A DNA stretch of 64,000 nt, from contig NZ_JBHVRO010000001.1 in NCBI RefSeq assembly GCF_042885655.1, positions 1 through 64,000 of the forward strand, given 5' to 3'. The position numbers and the translations under genes were made by a program. The notes under the pieces are model-generated. The model was not told the DNA's origin. It made no database searches and saw nothing but the letters and a program-made list of their open reading frames with translations. The stretch is from Psychrobacillus sp042885655. GTDB lineage: Bacteria; Bacillota; Bacilli; Bacillales_A; Planococcaceae. Below, in pieces: positions 26,359 to 35,346 of the stretch. The number at the start of each line of letters is the position of its first letter. Position 1 is the stretch's first letter.

Positions 26359-27470
26359 AGAATATAATTATTTATTATCCTTTTACAATAGCTTCCAATC
26401 CAAAAAGTGGGTCTGCTATACGGCCAGTAGAGATGCTAAAGGCGTTTAAAGTATATGCTAAAAAACATGGACTCGAGGTAATTGTCATTTCGGGAACTAG
26501 TAAGGAAAGACGAATCCTTTGGAACAAAGTAGTGGAAAAGAAAAAGTACAAGCATACATTATTTTGTTACTCAGAAAATCAGACAATTCCTCTATGGCTC
26601 ACTGACCCAGGACATATACCGAAAGATTGGAAAATAGATAAAGACTTTTTTCAAACTTTAAAGAAACATCATGTGCCGGTAGGGGTATTTTACCGAGATG
26701 TATATTGGAAGTTTGATGAGTTGTATTCATTAAAAGGATTGAAAAAGTTTGTCATGCAAACTATTTATAAAATGGAAGAAAAGTTTTACGGAAAATATAT
26801 GCATACCGTATTTTTACCAAGCGATGCAATGGGGAAATATGTAAATATAAACACAGCTAAAATGGCACTTCCTCCAGGAGGACGTTTTGCGGAGATATTT
26901 ACGAATAGTAATGATATTCAACAACCTTTCAAAGGTATCTATGTTGGTGGTATTAATAACGATGACTACGGGCTTCCAACATTAGTAGACGCATATGAGT
27001 TGTTAAACAAAGACAATGTATTAGGAGAATTAGTCATTGTATGCCGAGAAGATGAATATACACAGTTGAGCAATATGGATAAGGAAAAACTAAATAAATC
27101 GTATATTAGTTTAAAGCATGTTAGTGGAGCAGAACTTCAACAAGTGTATGAAGAAGTAGATTTTGCATTTATTCCAAGAAAAAGGTCGGTATATAATGAT
27201 TTCGCTGTTCCGATTAAGTTAGTCGAATACTTAACAGCTGGACTTCCTATTATTGCAACAGACTGTTCTGCTCAAGAAGATTTTATAAAATCAGGACCAT
27301 ATGGTGTTATAACAGGTGATGATGCTGTAAGTCTAGTTCAAGGAATGCAGTCGATTCAGCCGCACTTTGCAGAATTTAAAAGCAATATTCAACAATCTTT
27401 TTTACAGAAGCATGCATGGAATGAACGTGCCGAACAAGCGGCGCATGCGCTAATAGGAGGCAAAAAATGA
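26355..27470 (+). CDS. Glycosyltransferase, GT-B fold
   Basis: The protein has 371 residues with two Rossmann-like halves. The C-terminal half has a GIYVGGINNDDYGLPTLV strand-turn and a donor-site segment PIKLVEYLTAGLPIIATD. The E-Y-L-T-A-G-L-P motif is the usual nucleotide-sugar end of GT4-like enzymes. It is cytosolic or membrane-associated. Overlaps of four bases on both sides place it in the wzy operon. It is one of three transferases that would extend the TagO-made lipid-GlcNAc. Donor and linkage cannot be read from the sequence. Confidence 0.8.
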   Translation: MKNIIIYYPFTIASNPKSGSAIRPVEMLKAFKVYAKKHGLEVIVISGTSKERRILWNKVVEKKKYKHTLFCYSENQTIPLWLTDPGHIPKDWKIDKDFFQTLKKHHVPVGVFYRDVYWKFDELYSLKGLKKFVMQTIYKMEEKFYGKYMHTVFLPSDAMGKYVNINTAKMALPPGGRFAEIFTNSNDIQQPFKGIYVGGINNDDYGLPTLVDAYELLNKDNVLGELVIVCREDEYTQLSNMDKEKLNKSYISLKHVSGAELQQVYEEVDFAFIPRKRSVYNDFAVPIKLVEYLTAGLPIIATDCSAQEDFIKSGPYGVITGDDAVSLVQGMQSIQPHFAEFKSNIQQSFLQKHAWNERAEQAAHALIGGKK

Positions 27471-28531
27471 AAATCGCATTATTAGCTCCAAGTAAATCGA
27501 TACACACACATAAATGGGCATTGTTTTATCAATCCCAAGGTATTGATGTTAAAGTGTATACATTTAAAGATCATTATTCTGAGGTCAATGCAAATCAAAT
27601 ACCAACGGAAATTTTACCTAAAATATTGCCAGGTAAGGCTTCCTATTTAGCAGCTGCTCCAGCTTTAAAGAAGATGTTAAAAGAATGGAACCCAGATGTT
27701 TTACATTCTCATTTTGTATCTAGTTATGGCCTATTAGGAGCCATGGTGAATTATAAAAAGTATTTCGTTTCGGTATGGGGAAAAGATATTTTTGTTTTTC
27801 CTAAAAAGAGCAGACTTAACAAAAAGTTAATCGAATTTACTTTAAACAAAGCAACTGCTATTTGTTCTACCAGTCATGTTATGGCAAAAGAAACGAATCT
27901 ATATACAAATCGTCCAATAGAAGTAACTCCTTTTGGTGTAGATATCGAAAAGTTTTATCCATCACCTAATATTGCAGAGGCAGATGAAAAAATTATTGTT
28001 GGAACCGTAAAAGCTTTAGAGGATAAATACGGTATTGCCGATTTAGTGAGAGGATTTGCTTTGTTTCATAAAGAGTTTCCAAATTCAGAGCTTCTCATTA
28101 CGGGAGAAGGACCACAAAGGGCAGAATACGAAGAACTTGCAAAAAATATGGGGATTGAAGAGGTTACAACGTTTACAGGAAAAGTACCGAATACGGAAGT
28201 ACCAGCTGTAATTCGTAAAATGTCCATTTTTGCTGTACCATCTACTGAAGATAGTGAAAGCTTTGGGGTTGCAGCAGTAGAAGCAATGGCCTGTGGTGTT
28301 CCTGTGGTAGTATCAAATGTAGGAGGCTTGCCAGAGGTAGTCGTGCAAGATGTAACTGGAATTGTAACTGACAAAAATAGTCCAGAGCAACTAGCTGCTG
28401 CTTTTAAAAAGTTAGCTAGAAATAGTGACTTAAGAGCTTCAATGGGTAAAGCTGGAGTTGCTCATGTGAAAGAGCATTATAGCTGGATAGATAATGCCCA
28501 TTATATGCTTTCATTGTATAAAAAATATTAA
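27467..28531 (+). CDS. Glycosyltransferase family 4
   Basis: This GT-B enzyme has 354 residues. The acceptor-side half begins MKIALLAPSKSIHTHKW. The donor-side half has VTPFGVDIEKFYP, VGTVKALEDKYG, SDLLI-like strands, and the EX7E-type motif in SESFGVAAVEAMACGVPVV. It is a retaining GT4 enzyme of the polysaccharide operon and starts four bases before its neighbour ends. Its sugar specificity is unknown; a diacetamido-mannuronate or glucose transferase would fit the locus. Confidence 0.87.
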   Translation: MKIALLAPSKSIHTHKWALFYQSQGIDVKVYTFKDHYSEVNANQIPTEILPKILPGKASYLAAAPALKKMLKEWNPDVLHSHFVSSYGLLGAMVNYKKYFVSVWGKDIFVFPKKSRLNKKLIEFTLNKATAICSTSHVMAKETNLYTNRPIEVTPFGVDIEKFYPSPNIAEADEKIIVGTVKALEDKYGIADLVRGFALFHKEFPNSELLITGEGPQRAEYEELAKNMGIEEVTTFTGKVPNTEVPAVIRKMSIFAVPSTEDSESFGVAAVEAMACGVPVVVSNVGGLPEVVVQDVTGIVTDKNSPEQLAAAFKKLARNSDLRASMGKAGVAHVKEHYSWIDNAHYMLSLYKKY

Positions 28532-28599
28532 TCAGATTATATACAGCGCTGCTGAAAAAAAGTTGCTAGACAGTCTGATAAATGAAAAGGTGATTGGAC

Positions 28600-29463
28600 A
28601 TGATAAAAAAAGCGGTAATTCCTGCAGCAGGGTTTGGGACACGTTTTCTTCCTGCAACCAAAGCTTTGCCAAAAGAAATGTTACCAATTGTAGATAAGCC
28701 AAACTTACAATACATTATCGAAGAGGCAATAGCTTCCGGAATTGAAGATATTATTATTGTGACAGGACGCAATAAAAAATCAATGGAAGATCATTTTGAT
28801 AAATCAATTGAATTAGAACTACTTTTGAAAAAAACAGGTAAACTAGAACTACTAGAAACCGTTGAAAATATTTCTAATCTGGTGGACATTCATTATATGC
28901 GTCAAAAAGAACCACTTGGTTTAGGACATGCTATTCTATGTACGAAAAAGTTTATTGGCAATGAACCATTTGCAGTCCTTCTTCCAGATGACATTATTGA
29001 TGCAGAAGTTCCTGCATTGAAACAAATGATTGAAAAATATGAAGAAGTTCAAAGTAGCATTTTAGGAGTCAATGAAGTTCCGAACGAAGATGTTCATAAA
29101 TATGGAATTGTAGACTATAGCGAAGCGGAAAACAACTTGTTTTCAGTGAAAAAATTAGTAGAAAAACCTTCTATCCAAAATGCTCCTTCTAACCAGGCAA
29201 TTGTCGGCCGCTATATTTTAACACCAGGTATTTTTGATGAATTAGAAAAAGTTCAACCAGATTCAAAAGGTGAGATACAGTTAACGGATGCAATAGATTC
29301 TTTATTAATGAAAGAATCGATTTACTCCTACATATTCGAAGGAAAACGATATGACGTTGGAGATAAATTTGGATTTTTACAAGCCACTTTTGATTTTGCA
29401 TTAAAGCGGGATGATTTAAAAGAACCGTTACTTGCTTATTTGAAGAATAAATTGAGAGAATAA
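28600..29463 (+). CDS. gtaB: UTP-glucose-1-phosphate uridylyltransferase
   Basis: This sugar-nucleotide pyrophosphorylase of 287 residues makes UDP-glucose from UTP and glucose-1-phosphate. Visible motifs are PAAGFGTRFLPATKALPKEM (UTP loop), LPDDIIDAE (metal site), and a VEKPS segment near 185. The TTG six bases upstream overlaps the ribosome site AAAGGTGAT, so the ATG at 28600 is chosen. Its presence suggests that the polymer contains glucose, or that the gene is housekeeping GtaB carried in this locus. Confidence 0.92.
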   Translation: MIKKAVIPAAGFGTRFLPATKALPKEMLPIVDKPNLQYIIEEAIASGIEDIIIVTGRNKKSMEDHFDKSIELELLLKKTGKLELLETVENISNLVDIHYMRQKEPLGLGHAILCTKKFIGNEPFAVLLPDDIIDAEVPALKQMIEKYEEVQSSILGVNEVPNEDVHKYGIVDYSEAENNLFSVKKLVEKPSIQNAPSNQAIVGRYILTPGIFDELEKVQPDSKGEIQLTDAIDSLLMKESIYSYIFEGKRYDVGDKFGFLQATFDFALKRDDLKEPLLAYLKNKLRE

Positions 29464-29476
29464 AGCGGTGATAGCT

Positions 29477-30694
29477 ATGCGTATTGTATATTTATGTCAA
29501 CATTTCCCACCAGAAACTGGAGCGCCACAAATTCGTGTATATGAGGTTAGTAAAGAACTATTAGCCCAAGGACATGATATTCAAGTTGTGACTGCGTTTC
29601 CACATCATCCACATGGTATTATTCCGGATGAATATAAAGGGAAAAAATATGAATTTGAAAAATGGGATGGAATTCCAGTCCATCGAACATGGATTTACCC
29701 TTCGAAAAAGGGAACTTTTTGGAAGCGTCTAGTTTCTTATTTTTCTTTTACATTTAGTTCTTTTTACGGTTTGATGAAAGCTGGAAAAGTGGATGTTATT
29801 ATTGTAAATTCGCCTCCTATCTTTTTGGGTTTAACTGGCTTATTAAGTGCCAAGCTAAAAGGAGCGAAGTTTGTTTTTAACGTAGCGGATGTCTGGCCAG
29901 AATCAGCAGTAAAACTTGGACTTGTAAAAAATAAGTTTTTTATTAAGCTTGCGGAGATTTTGGAGTCTTTCCTATATAAACATTCATGGAAAATAGCAAC
30001 TGCAACTGAGGGAATAAAATCCTATATTATCAATCATTCTCAACCAGAGGATAAAGTTTTTGTATTGCCAAATGGGGTAAATACGACCTTTTTCCAACCG
30101 GCTGAGAAAAACGAAGAATACGTAGAAAAATTCGGTTTACAAGATAAATTTGTTTTTTCTTATGGTGGAAACCTAGGGTATGCACAAGGCTTAGAGTTTA
30201 TTTTATATGCAGCAAAAAAAATGCAAGAAATTGCGCCTCAAGCTCATTTCTTAATAGCAGGAGCTGGCCCAGAAGAAGAAAAGCTTCATGAATTGGCGGA
30301 AGAGCTTGGACTTATGAATATATCGTTTTTAGGTCATCTTCCTTTAAAAGAAATGCCGAAATTGTTTTCTGTCACTGATGTCAGCATAGTACCTTTACGC
30401 GATTTAAAATTATTTGAAGGAGCAAGACCATCGAAGATTTTTCCAGCAGCATCTTCTGGTGTACCTGTCCTTTATTGTGGAAAAGGCGAAAGTGCTGAAA
30501 TTATTTCAAAAAATGGAATTGGTTTAGTTGCGGTACCTGAAGACATTGACTCCATTGCACATACAATGTATGAATTCGTCGAGATGACGGAAGAAGTACG
30601 AAAGGAAATGCAAGCGAACGGAAGGAATTTAGCGATTAATGAATTTAGTTGGTCTTCCATTGTGAAAGATTTATTGCATAACCTTACGAAATAG
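29477..30694 (+). CDS. Glycosyltransferase family 4, WbuB-like
   Basis: This GT-B enzyme of 405 residues has a CQHFPPETGAPQIRVYE start, FNVADVWPESAV near 140 and VVPLRDLKLFEGARPSK in the donor half, as in the WbuB group of amino-sugar transferases. A hydrophobic stretch near 105-120 suggests membrane contact. GTG at 29468 lies within the ribosome site, and the ATG at 29477 gives MRIVYL, the normal start of the family. It is the third transferase of the locus. Transfer of an N-acetylated amino sugar acid is plausible but not proven. Confidence 0.85.
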   Translation: MRIVYLCQHFPPETGAPQIRVYEVSKELLAQGHDIQVVTAFPHHPHGIIPDEYKGKKYEFEKWDGIPVHRTWIYPSKKGTFWKRLVSYFSFTFSSFYGLMKAGKVDVIIVNSPPIFLGLTGLLSAKLKGAKFVFNVADVWPESAVKLGLVKNKFFIKLAEILESFLYKHSWKIATATEGIKSYIINHSQPEDKVFVLPNGVNTTFFQPAEKNEEYVEKFGLQDKFVFSYGGNLGYAQGLEFILYAAKKMQEIAPQAHFLIAGAGPEEEKLHELAEELGLMNISFLGHLPLKEMPKLFSVTDVSIVPLRDLKLFEGARPSKIFPAASSGVPVLYCGKGESAEIISKNGIGLVAVPEDIDSIAHTMYEFVEMTEEVRKEMQANGRNLAINEFSWSSIVKDLLHNLTK

Positions 30695-30777
30695 TAATAG
30701 TCTTTTCGATATACATGTGGGTGAAATTTATGTATAATTGGTGAGATTATATTTTATAAGTAAAGTAGGTAATTAAA

Positions 30778-31815
30778 ATGGCTACTTCGCGTCGTACAAA
30801 ACGCAAATCCAAGACGAAAAGAAAAATTTTATATACAGTACTCATTGTTCTAATGGTCATGCTTTCAGGTGTTATTGTTTTTGCCACTAATTTGTCTTTA
30901 CAAACGAAAAATGCAATGACAAAAATGTATGAACCACTGGAACGTGAAAAAGATAATAATTCTACTAAAAAGTTTAATAGTGCAAAAGCCGAAGACTCTG
31001 CTTTTACTATGTTGATAGCAGGAATAGACAATCAAGAAAAGGCAAAGTATGGTCGCTCAGATGTTTTAATCGTAGCTACTGTTAATCCAAAAACAGAAAA
31101 AATATCGATGGTAAGTATACCGCGTGACACCAGAGTGTATATACCCGATTTAAGATACGAGGATAAAATCAATCATGCTTATGCATTCGGTGGAATAAAC
31201 TACACGATTAATACCATTGAAAAGCTTTTAGATATTCCGATTGATTATTATGTTTCAACTGATTTCCAAGGCTTTGAAGATATTGTCAACACTGTTGGAG
31301 GGATAGACGTAGATGTTCCATTTACGTTTAAAGCACAGCTTACTGGTAGTCTAAAGTGGATGACGTATACAAAAGGACCAATGTTCTTAAATGGTAATGA
31401 AGCACTTGCTTATGTTCGTATGCGTAAAAAAGATCCTCAAGGAGATTTAGGACGTAACGAACGACAAAGAAAGGTCATCCAAGAAATTATTAATAAGGGA
31501 ACAAGCTTAAGTAATATTACAAAAATCGATGATATGATTAAAGACGTCGGAAACAACGTGAAAACAAACATTCCTTCATCTGAATACTTTAGCTTGATCA
31601 AAATGTATCAAAAAATAAAATCATCCCCAATCGAACAATTACAACTCGAAGGGCATGATGATATGCGCAAAGGTATCTATTACTATATTCCAAAAGATGA
31701 ATCATTAGAAGAAGTTAAACGTCAACTAAAACTTAATCTAGATGATTTCGGGCAAAACGCACAAAGTGAAATCAACACAACTAATTCAGTAAATGATTTA
31801 TCAATCGGAGAGTAA
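30778..31815 (+). CDS. LCP family wall-polymer ligase (LytR type)
   Basis: The protein has 345 residues: a basic cytoplasmic start rich in R and K, one membrane helix (about 18-38), and the LCP domain (about 75-320). Key stretches are IAGIDNQEKAKYGRSDV, SIPRDTRVYIPD, KINHAYAFGG and YVRMRKKDPQGDLGRNERQ, which carry the conserved Asp and Arg residues. It would attach the finished polymer from undecaprenyl-phosphate to peptidoglycan. Its place at the end of the polysaccharide genes and just before the lytC-like operon matches both roles known for LytR. TATAAT at 30733-30738 may give it its own promoter. A terminator follows. Confidence 0.92.
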   Translation: MATSRRTKRKSKTKRKILYTVLIVLMVMLSGVIVFATNLSLQTKNAMTKMYEPLEREKDNNSTKKFNSAKAEDSAFTMLIAGIDNQEKAKYGRSDVLIVATVNPKTEKISMVSIPRDTRVYIPDLRYEDKINHAYAFGGINYTINTIEKLLDIPIDYYVSTDFQGFEDIVNTVGGIDVDVPFTFKAQLTGSLKWMTYTKGPMFLNGNEALAYVRMRKKDPQGDLGRNERQRKVIQEIINKGTSLSNITKIDDMIKDVGNNVKTNIPSSEYFSLIKMYQKIKSSPIEQLQLEGHDDMRKGIYYYIPKDESLEEVKRQLKLNLDDFGQNAQSEINTTNSVNDLSIGE

Positions 31816-31856
31816 AACGAAAAGGTCGCAAAGACCTTTCGTTTTACTCTTTTTTT
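31811..31856 (+). terminator. Rho-independent terminator after the LCP gene
   Basis: AGTAAAACGAAAAGGTC (31811-31827) and GACCTTTCGTTTTACT (31833-31848) pair with one bulged base and are followed by a T-run. It closes the polysaccharide locus. Confidence 0.9.
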
Positions 31857-31889
31857 TTGAAAGATTAGAAACTATATGGAATATCGTCC

Positions 31890-32110
31890 TGCGAAACCGG
31901 TGTTCTACTTTAAAGAATTAGATAATTCCGCGGATTTCCGTTTCAGGTGGATGCGTTCCGCGGGGGCACCACTACGCGTTCGTTGTGATGGCACATCTGT
32001 CTCCCAGAGGAACAAAGGCTAAGAGCACCACATCGTGTGGCAACGCCTTCGTGACCAACATCCTGTTGGCCTCCGACTGGAGTCGCCACCTTTCACTACA
32101 ATCCATTAAG
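31890..32110. repeat. Dispersed GC-rich intergenic repeat
   Basis: About 220 bases with a sharply higher GC content contain TTCCGCGG...TTCCGCGGGG and CCAACATCCTGTTGG. They end in GGAGTCGCCACCTTTCACTA. There is no reading frame. Partial copies are at 1-100, 2323-2377 and 10704-10735. It looks like a member of the GC-rich dispersed repeats common in Bacillales intergenic DNA. Confidence 0.5.
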
Positions 32111-32143
32111 TAAGTAGTAACTAACAAGAAAATTTAGCACTGC

Positions 32144-32416
32144 TTAGGGGTCCAGCGAAAATTTAGGGTCAGATAGTACCGAGATATGGGCAGATAGGCA
32201 AAGATAATGGGCACATAGCGACTGTTTAGGGGTCCAGCGAAAATTTTAGGGGCAGATAACACCGAGATATGGGCAGATGGGCAAAGTTAATGGGCACATA
32301 GCGACTGTTTAGGGGTCCCTCGAATTTAGGGGCATATAACACCGAGATATGGGCAGATAGACAAAGTTAATGGGCACATACCGACTGCTTAGGGGTCCCT
32401 CGAAAATTTAGGGGCA
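32144..32416. repeat. Tandem 80-83 bp repeat, each unit made of four 20-21 bp steps
   Basis: TTAGGGG begins successive units at 32144, 32226, 32309 and 32389 (periods 82, 83, 80; the last unit is cut short). In the second unit the G-runs start at 32229, 32249, 32271 and 32292, and the third unit's run starts at 32312, so cores recur every 20-22 bp. The units are not identical. The stretch is intergenic and upstream of the autolysin operon. Confidence 0.85.
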
Positions 32417-32590
32417 ATTTGGTCTCGAATTGTCCCAAACTGGTCTCGTCACCGATCAATTTGGTCTCGACTTATCCCGAATTGGTCTCGCTTTTTCAAA
32501 GTTAGTCTCGAAGTGCCATAAAAGCCCAATTTATGACAAAACAACTGGTCTCGACTTGCTTCCGATCAACTGTGCCTCGAAGTGCTAAAA
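32417..32590. repeat. 21-bp phased TTGGTCTCG array, locus 2
   Basis: Cores related to TTGGTCTCG start at 32419, 32440, 32461, 32482 and 32502 (steps 21, 21, 21, 20). The last is followed by CGAAGTGCCAT, as at locus 1 (256-370). After a gap, a further CTGGTCTCG at 32545 and a CCTCGAAGTGCT near 32575 form a second, decayed block. It abuts the 82-bp repeat directly. Confidence 0.8.
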
Positions 32591-32803
32591 AAGTTCAAAT
32601 TATTACATTAGCAATTACAGACAATTTGATTTTTTCATACTTTTTATTATTTAATTAGTCCAAAACAACCACTATTTGGTTATATTTTATTACCAATATT
32701 TATATTACATTCTTGTAACATTGGATATAATTACATTCGTTGGATTGTTTTATCTAATTTTGTCTATTAAAATGGAAGAAATACACGTTTCAAGGAGGAA
32801 CAA
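32591..32803 (+). promoter_or_regulatory. AT-rich leader of the autolysin operon
   Basis: TATAAT occurs at about 32726-32731 (in GGATATAATTAC), without a clear -35 box. A sigma-D promoter of the kind that drives lytABC in B. subtilis was looked for and not found. The AAGGAGG ribosome site lies just before the ATG. Confidence 0.35.
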
Positions 32804-35329
32804 ATGAAAAAAGTAATTGCATCTTCTGTTTTAGCAACATCTGTCCTTTTGCCAACCAATGTTCTCGGGAGTACTCAAATGTCGACTTTTGCGGCCACTA
32901 TTCAAACGGTTGCAGTAGATCAACTTGTCGGAAAAAAAGCTTTACTTACAGCCGATAATGTCAATGTGAGAAAAGGAGCTGGAACCGAGTTTAATAGTAT
33001 TACTAAAGTACATACAGGTCAAATCGTCTCCGTTCTTGCTAGTGAAAAAAATAGTAAAGGCGAGGTTTGGTACAAAGTTTCCTATAATTCTACAGAAGGT
33101 TGGATTATTGGGGACTTTTTGAAAGCAGCCACTGCCGCTGTTAAAGATAGTGCTACAACTTCTGGCACTTCCTATGTTGGGACAACTCAAAAAATAGGGA
33201 AAAATGCTGCAAATATGAGAAGTGGTGCAACGACTTCTTATAAAGTAGTAGCTACACTGCCAGCTGGAACATCGTTAAAAGTTTTAAGTGCATTTACAAA
33301 TGCTCAAAAAGAAGTTTGGTTTAATGTAGAATTTAATGGGAAAAAGGGTTGGGTTATTTCTGACTTATTCGTATTGAACGCTACGGCTGGTGAGACCGCA
33401 ACTTCGATGAAAGTGATCAATCAAGCAACTATTCATAAAGGTGCTACGAAAAGTTATGATATTGTTGCTACTGCCAAACCTGGTACAACCCTATTAGTCC
33501 ATCAAGAGTTTGTAAATGCTTCTAAGGAAAGATGGGTTCAGGTAACTTATGCAACAGGAAAAAAAGGATGGATGCTTGCGTCAGCATTTGAGGAAGCATC
33601 GATTGCAAGCAAAGTGGTGATTAAACAATCCTCCGTATACTCTGGTGCTACAAAAAGTTATAAAACGGTTGCAACCATTGCTGAAGGTACAAAGCTTTTA
33701 ATTCACCAAGAATTTACAAACGCTACAAAAGAAAAATGGTACCAAGTAACTTATTCTGTTGGAAAAAAAGGATGGATACCAGCAGATGCATTTGAAAGTG
33801 TATCTTCGACTCCTGACCCGTCAGAAAAACCACCGGTAGATGACAACGCTCATGTTGTAATAGATACAAATATTAAAGTTTCAGTGCCAGTTGCAAATAT
33901 GCGTTCAGGCCCAGGTATTGATTTTAATGTCGTTACACAATCAAAACAAAATGACGTATTCTTATCAACTGAGTATGCCATAGATGTAAATCAAGAAAAA
34001 TGGTTTAAAGTAATTACTAGTGTAGGTGAAGCTTGGTTACATCAATCTGTCATTTCCATCATCGATAATACAGTTGAGACTCCAGACTATGATGAAACAG
34101 GGGTAATTAAACGATTCAATGCATTAATGTATACGGATAGTTCCTTTAATTCTAAAGTAATTCTAGGGTTACCAAAAAACACTTCATTTACAATGATTAA
34201 TCAAGTAATCTCTGACGGAACTGCTTGGATAAATATTCGTACTTCTCAAGGTACTGAAGGTTGGATTCCAGATTTTGAGATAAACGATGACATTCCAACG
34301 AAGTTTGGTACGAAAACTTCTACTGTATATAGCGCAGCAAGTGAAACATCTAAAAAAGTGGATACAATTAATTTGAACACTCCGGTAAGAGTATTACGTA
34401 CATTAAATAGTTGGGTAAATATTGAAACACAAAATGAAAAAAGAGGATGGATTCAAGCATCTGAATTATCTAATGGATCTCCAATCCAATTAATAAATGG
34501 TAGAACAGAAGTAAGAAATGGACAAAACTATCTAGTATGGTCTAAACCATCTAAATTTAAGTTAACCTATACGATGCCATCTTCGAATGTATTAAGAATT
34601 TATGGTAATCTATCACAAATTAACGAGATTAAATCAAAAATCACTGGTGTCGACAGTATGAAAGTTGAACAAGTAACAGGAGGTACATCTGTTTTATTAA
34701 TCACTTTCAATGCTAATTATACGTACACAATCAGAGATGCTGATAAGGAATTAACGATTAAAATAGTTCCAAAAGGTTTAGTAGGAAAGAAAATAATTGT
34801 AGATGCAGGTCACGGTGCGAAGGATCCGGGTGCAGTAGGTCCAAATAAGACAAAAGAAAAAGATGTAACTCTTGCGACAGCTAAGGCACTAAAAGCAGAA
34901 TTAGAGGCTGCAGGAGCAACTGTTCTCCTAACAAGAAGTACGGACGTATTTTTGGAATTAAATGAGCGTACAGATATTGCCAATAAATCAGATTACGATG
35001 CATTTATTAGTATTCATGCAGATTCATTTAATGCAACTTCAAAAGGAACTACCACTTATTATAATGCGACCGTGAATTTTAATGGTCCGAAAAGCTTAGC
35101 ACTTGCTAATAGTATTCAATCGGATTTAGTAAAAACAATCGGTACTTATAATAAAGGGGTTAAAGAACAGGTCTTTTATGTAAACCGAATGAATGAACTT
35201 CCTTCTGTATTAATAGAGCTAGCGTATATATCAAATCCGACGGAAGAAGCACAATTAGCTTCAGTGGCTTTCCAAAAGAATGCAGCTTCAGGAATTCGTA
35301 AAGGTTTAGAAAAATATTTTAATCAATAA
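32804..35329 (+). CDS. lytC: N-acetylmuramoyl-L-alanine amidase with seven SH3b repeats (LytC-like autolysin)
   Basis: This is a secreted protein of 841 residues. The signal peptide (1 to about 31) is followed by seven bacterial SH3 repeats of 60-70 residues (roughly 44-108, 124-190, 200-260, 268-330, 350-410, 425-490, 495-550), many with the NVRKGA/NMRSG start and the G-W-I/V end. An AMIN-like segment (about 555-645) precedes a zinc-dependent Amidase_3 domain (about 660-840) with VDAGHGAKDPGA, SIHADSF and VLIELAYISNP holding the zinc ligands and catalytic glutamate. It cleaves the amide bond between MurNAc and L-alanine. It heads a three-gene operon with an SH3 protein and a SpoIID/LytB protein. 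The B. subtilis LytC uses other wall-binding repeats, so it is analogous, not identical. Confidence 0.9.
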   Translation: MKKVIASSVLATSVLLPTNVLGSTQMSTFAATIQTVAVDQLVGKKALLTADNVNVRKGAGTEFNSITKVHTGQIVSVLASEKNSKGEVWYKVSYNSTEGWIIGDFLKAATAAVKDSATTSGTSYVGTTQKIGKNAANMRSGATTSYKVVATLPAGTSLKVLSAFTNAQKEVWFNVEFNGKKGWVISDLFVLNATAGETATSMKVINQATIHKGATKSYDIVATAKPGTTLLVHQEFVNASKERWVQVTYATGKKGWMLASAFEEASIASKVVIKQSSVYSGATKSYKTVATIAEGTKLLIHQEFTNATKEKWYQVTYSVGKKGWIPADAFESVSSTPDPSEKPPVDDNAHVVIDTNIKVSVPVANMRSGPGIDFNVVTQSKQNDVFLSTEYAIDVNQEKWFKVITSVGEAWLHQSVISIIDNTVETPDYDETGVIKRFNALMYTDSSFNSKVILGLPKNTSFTMINQVISDGTAWINIRTSQGTEGWIPDFEINDDIPTKFGTKTSTVYSAASETSKKVDTINLNTPVRVLRTLNSWVNIETQNEKRGWIQASELSNGSPIQLINGRTEVRNGQNYLVWSKPSKFKLTYTMPSSNVLRIYGNLSQINEIKSKITGVDSMKVEQVTGGTSVLLITFNANYTYTIRDADKELTIKIVPKGLVGKKIIVDAGHGAKDPGAVGPNKTKEKDVTLATAKALKAELEAAGATVLLTRSTDVFLELNERTDIANKSDYDAFISIHADSFNATSKGTTTYYNATVNFNGPKSLALANSIQSDLVKTIGTYNKGVKEQVFYVNRMNELPSVLIELAYISNPTEEAQLASVAFQKNAASGIRKGLEKYFNQ

Positions 35330-35346
35330 AGTGAGGAAGGTATTAG

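Noticed and set aside
32417..32590. GGTCTC words as restriction-modification targets
   Set aside because: GGTCTC is also a type IIS site, but it is only part of the core, many cores are variant, and no restriction or methylase gene is in the window.
32591..32803. Sigma-D promoter before the lytC-like operon
   Set aside because: No TAAA-N15-GCCGATAT match was found, although B. subtilis lytABC has one.
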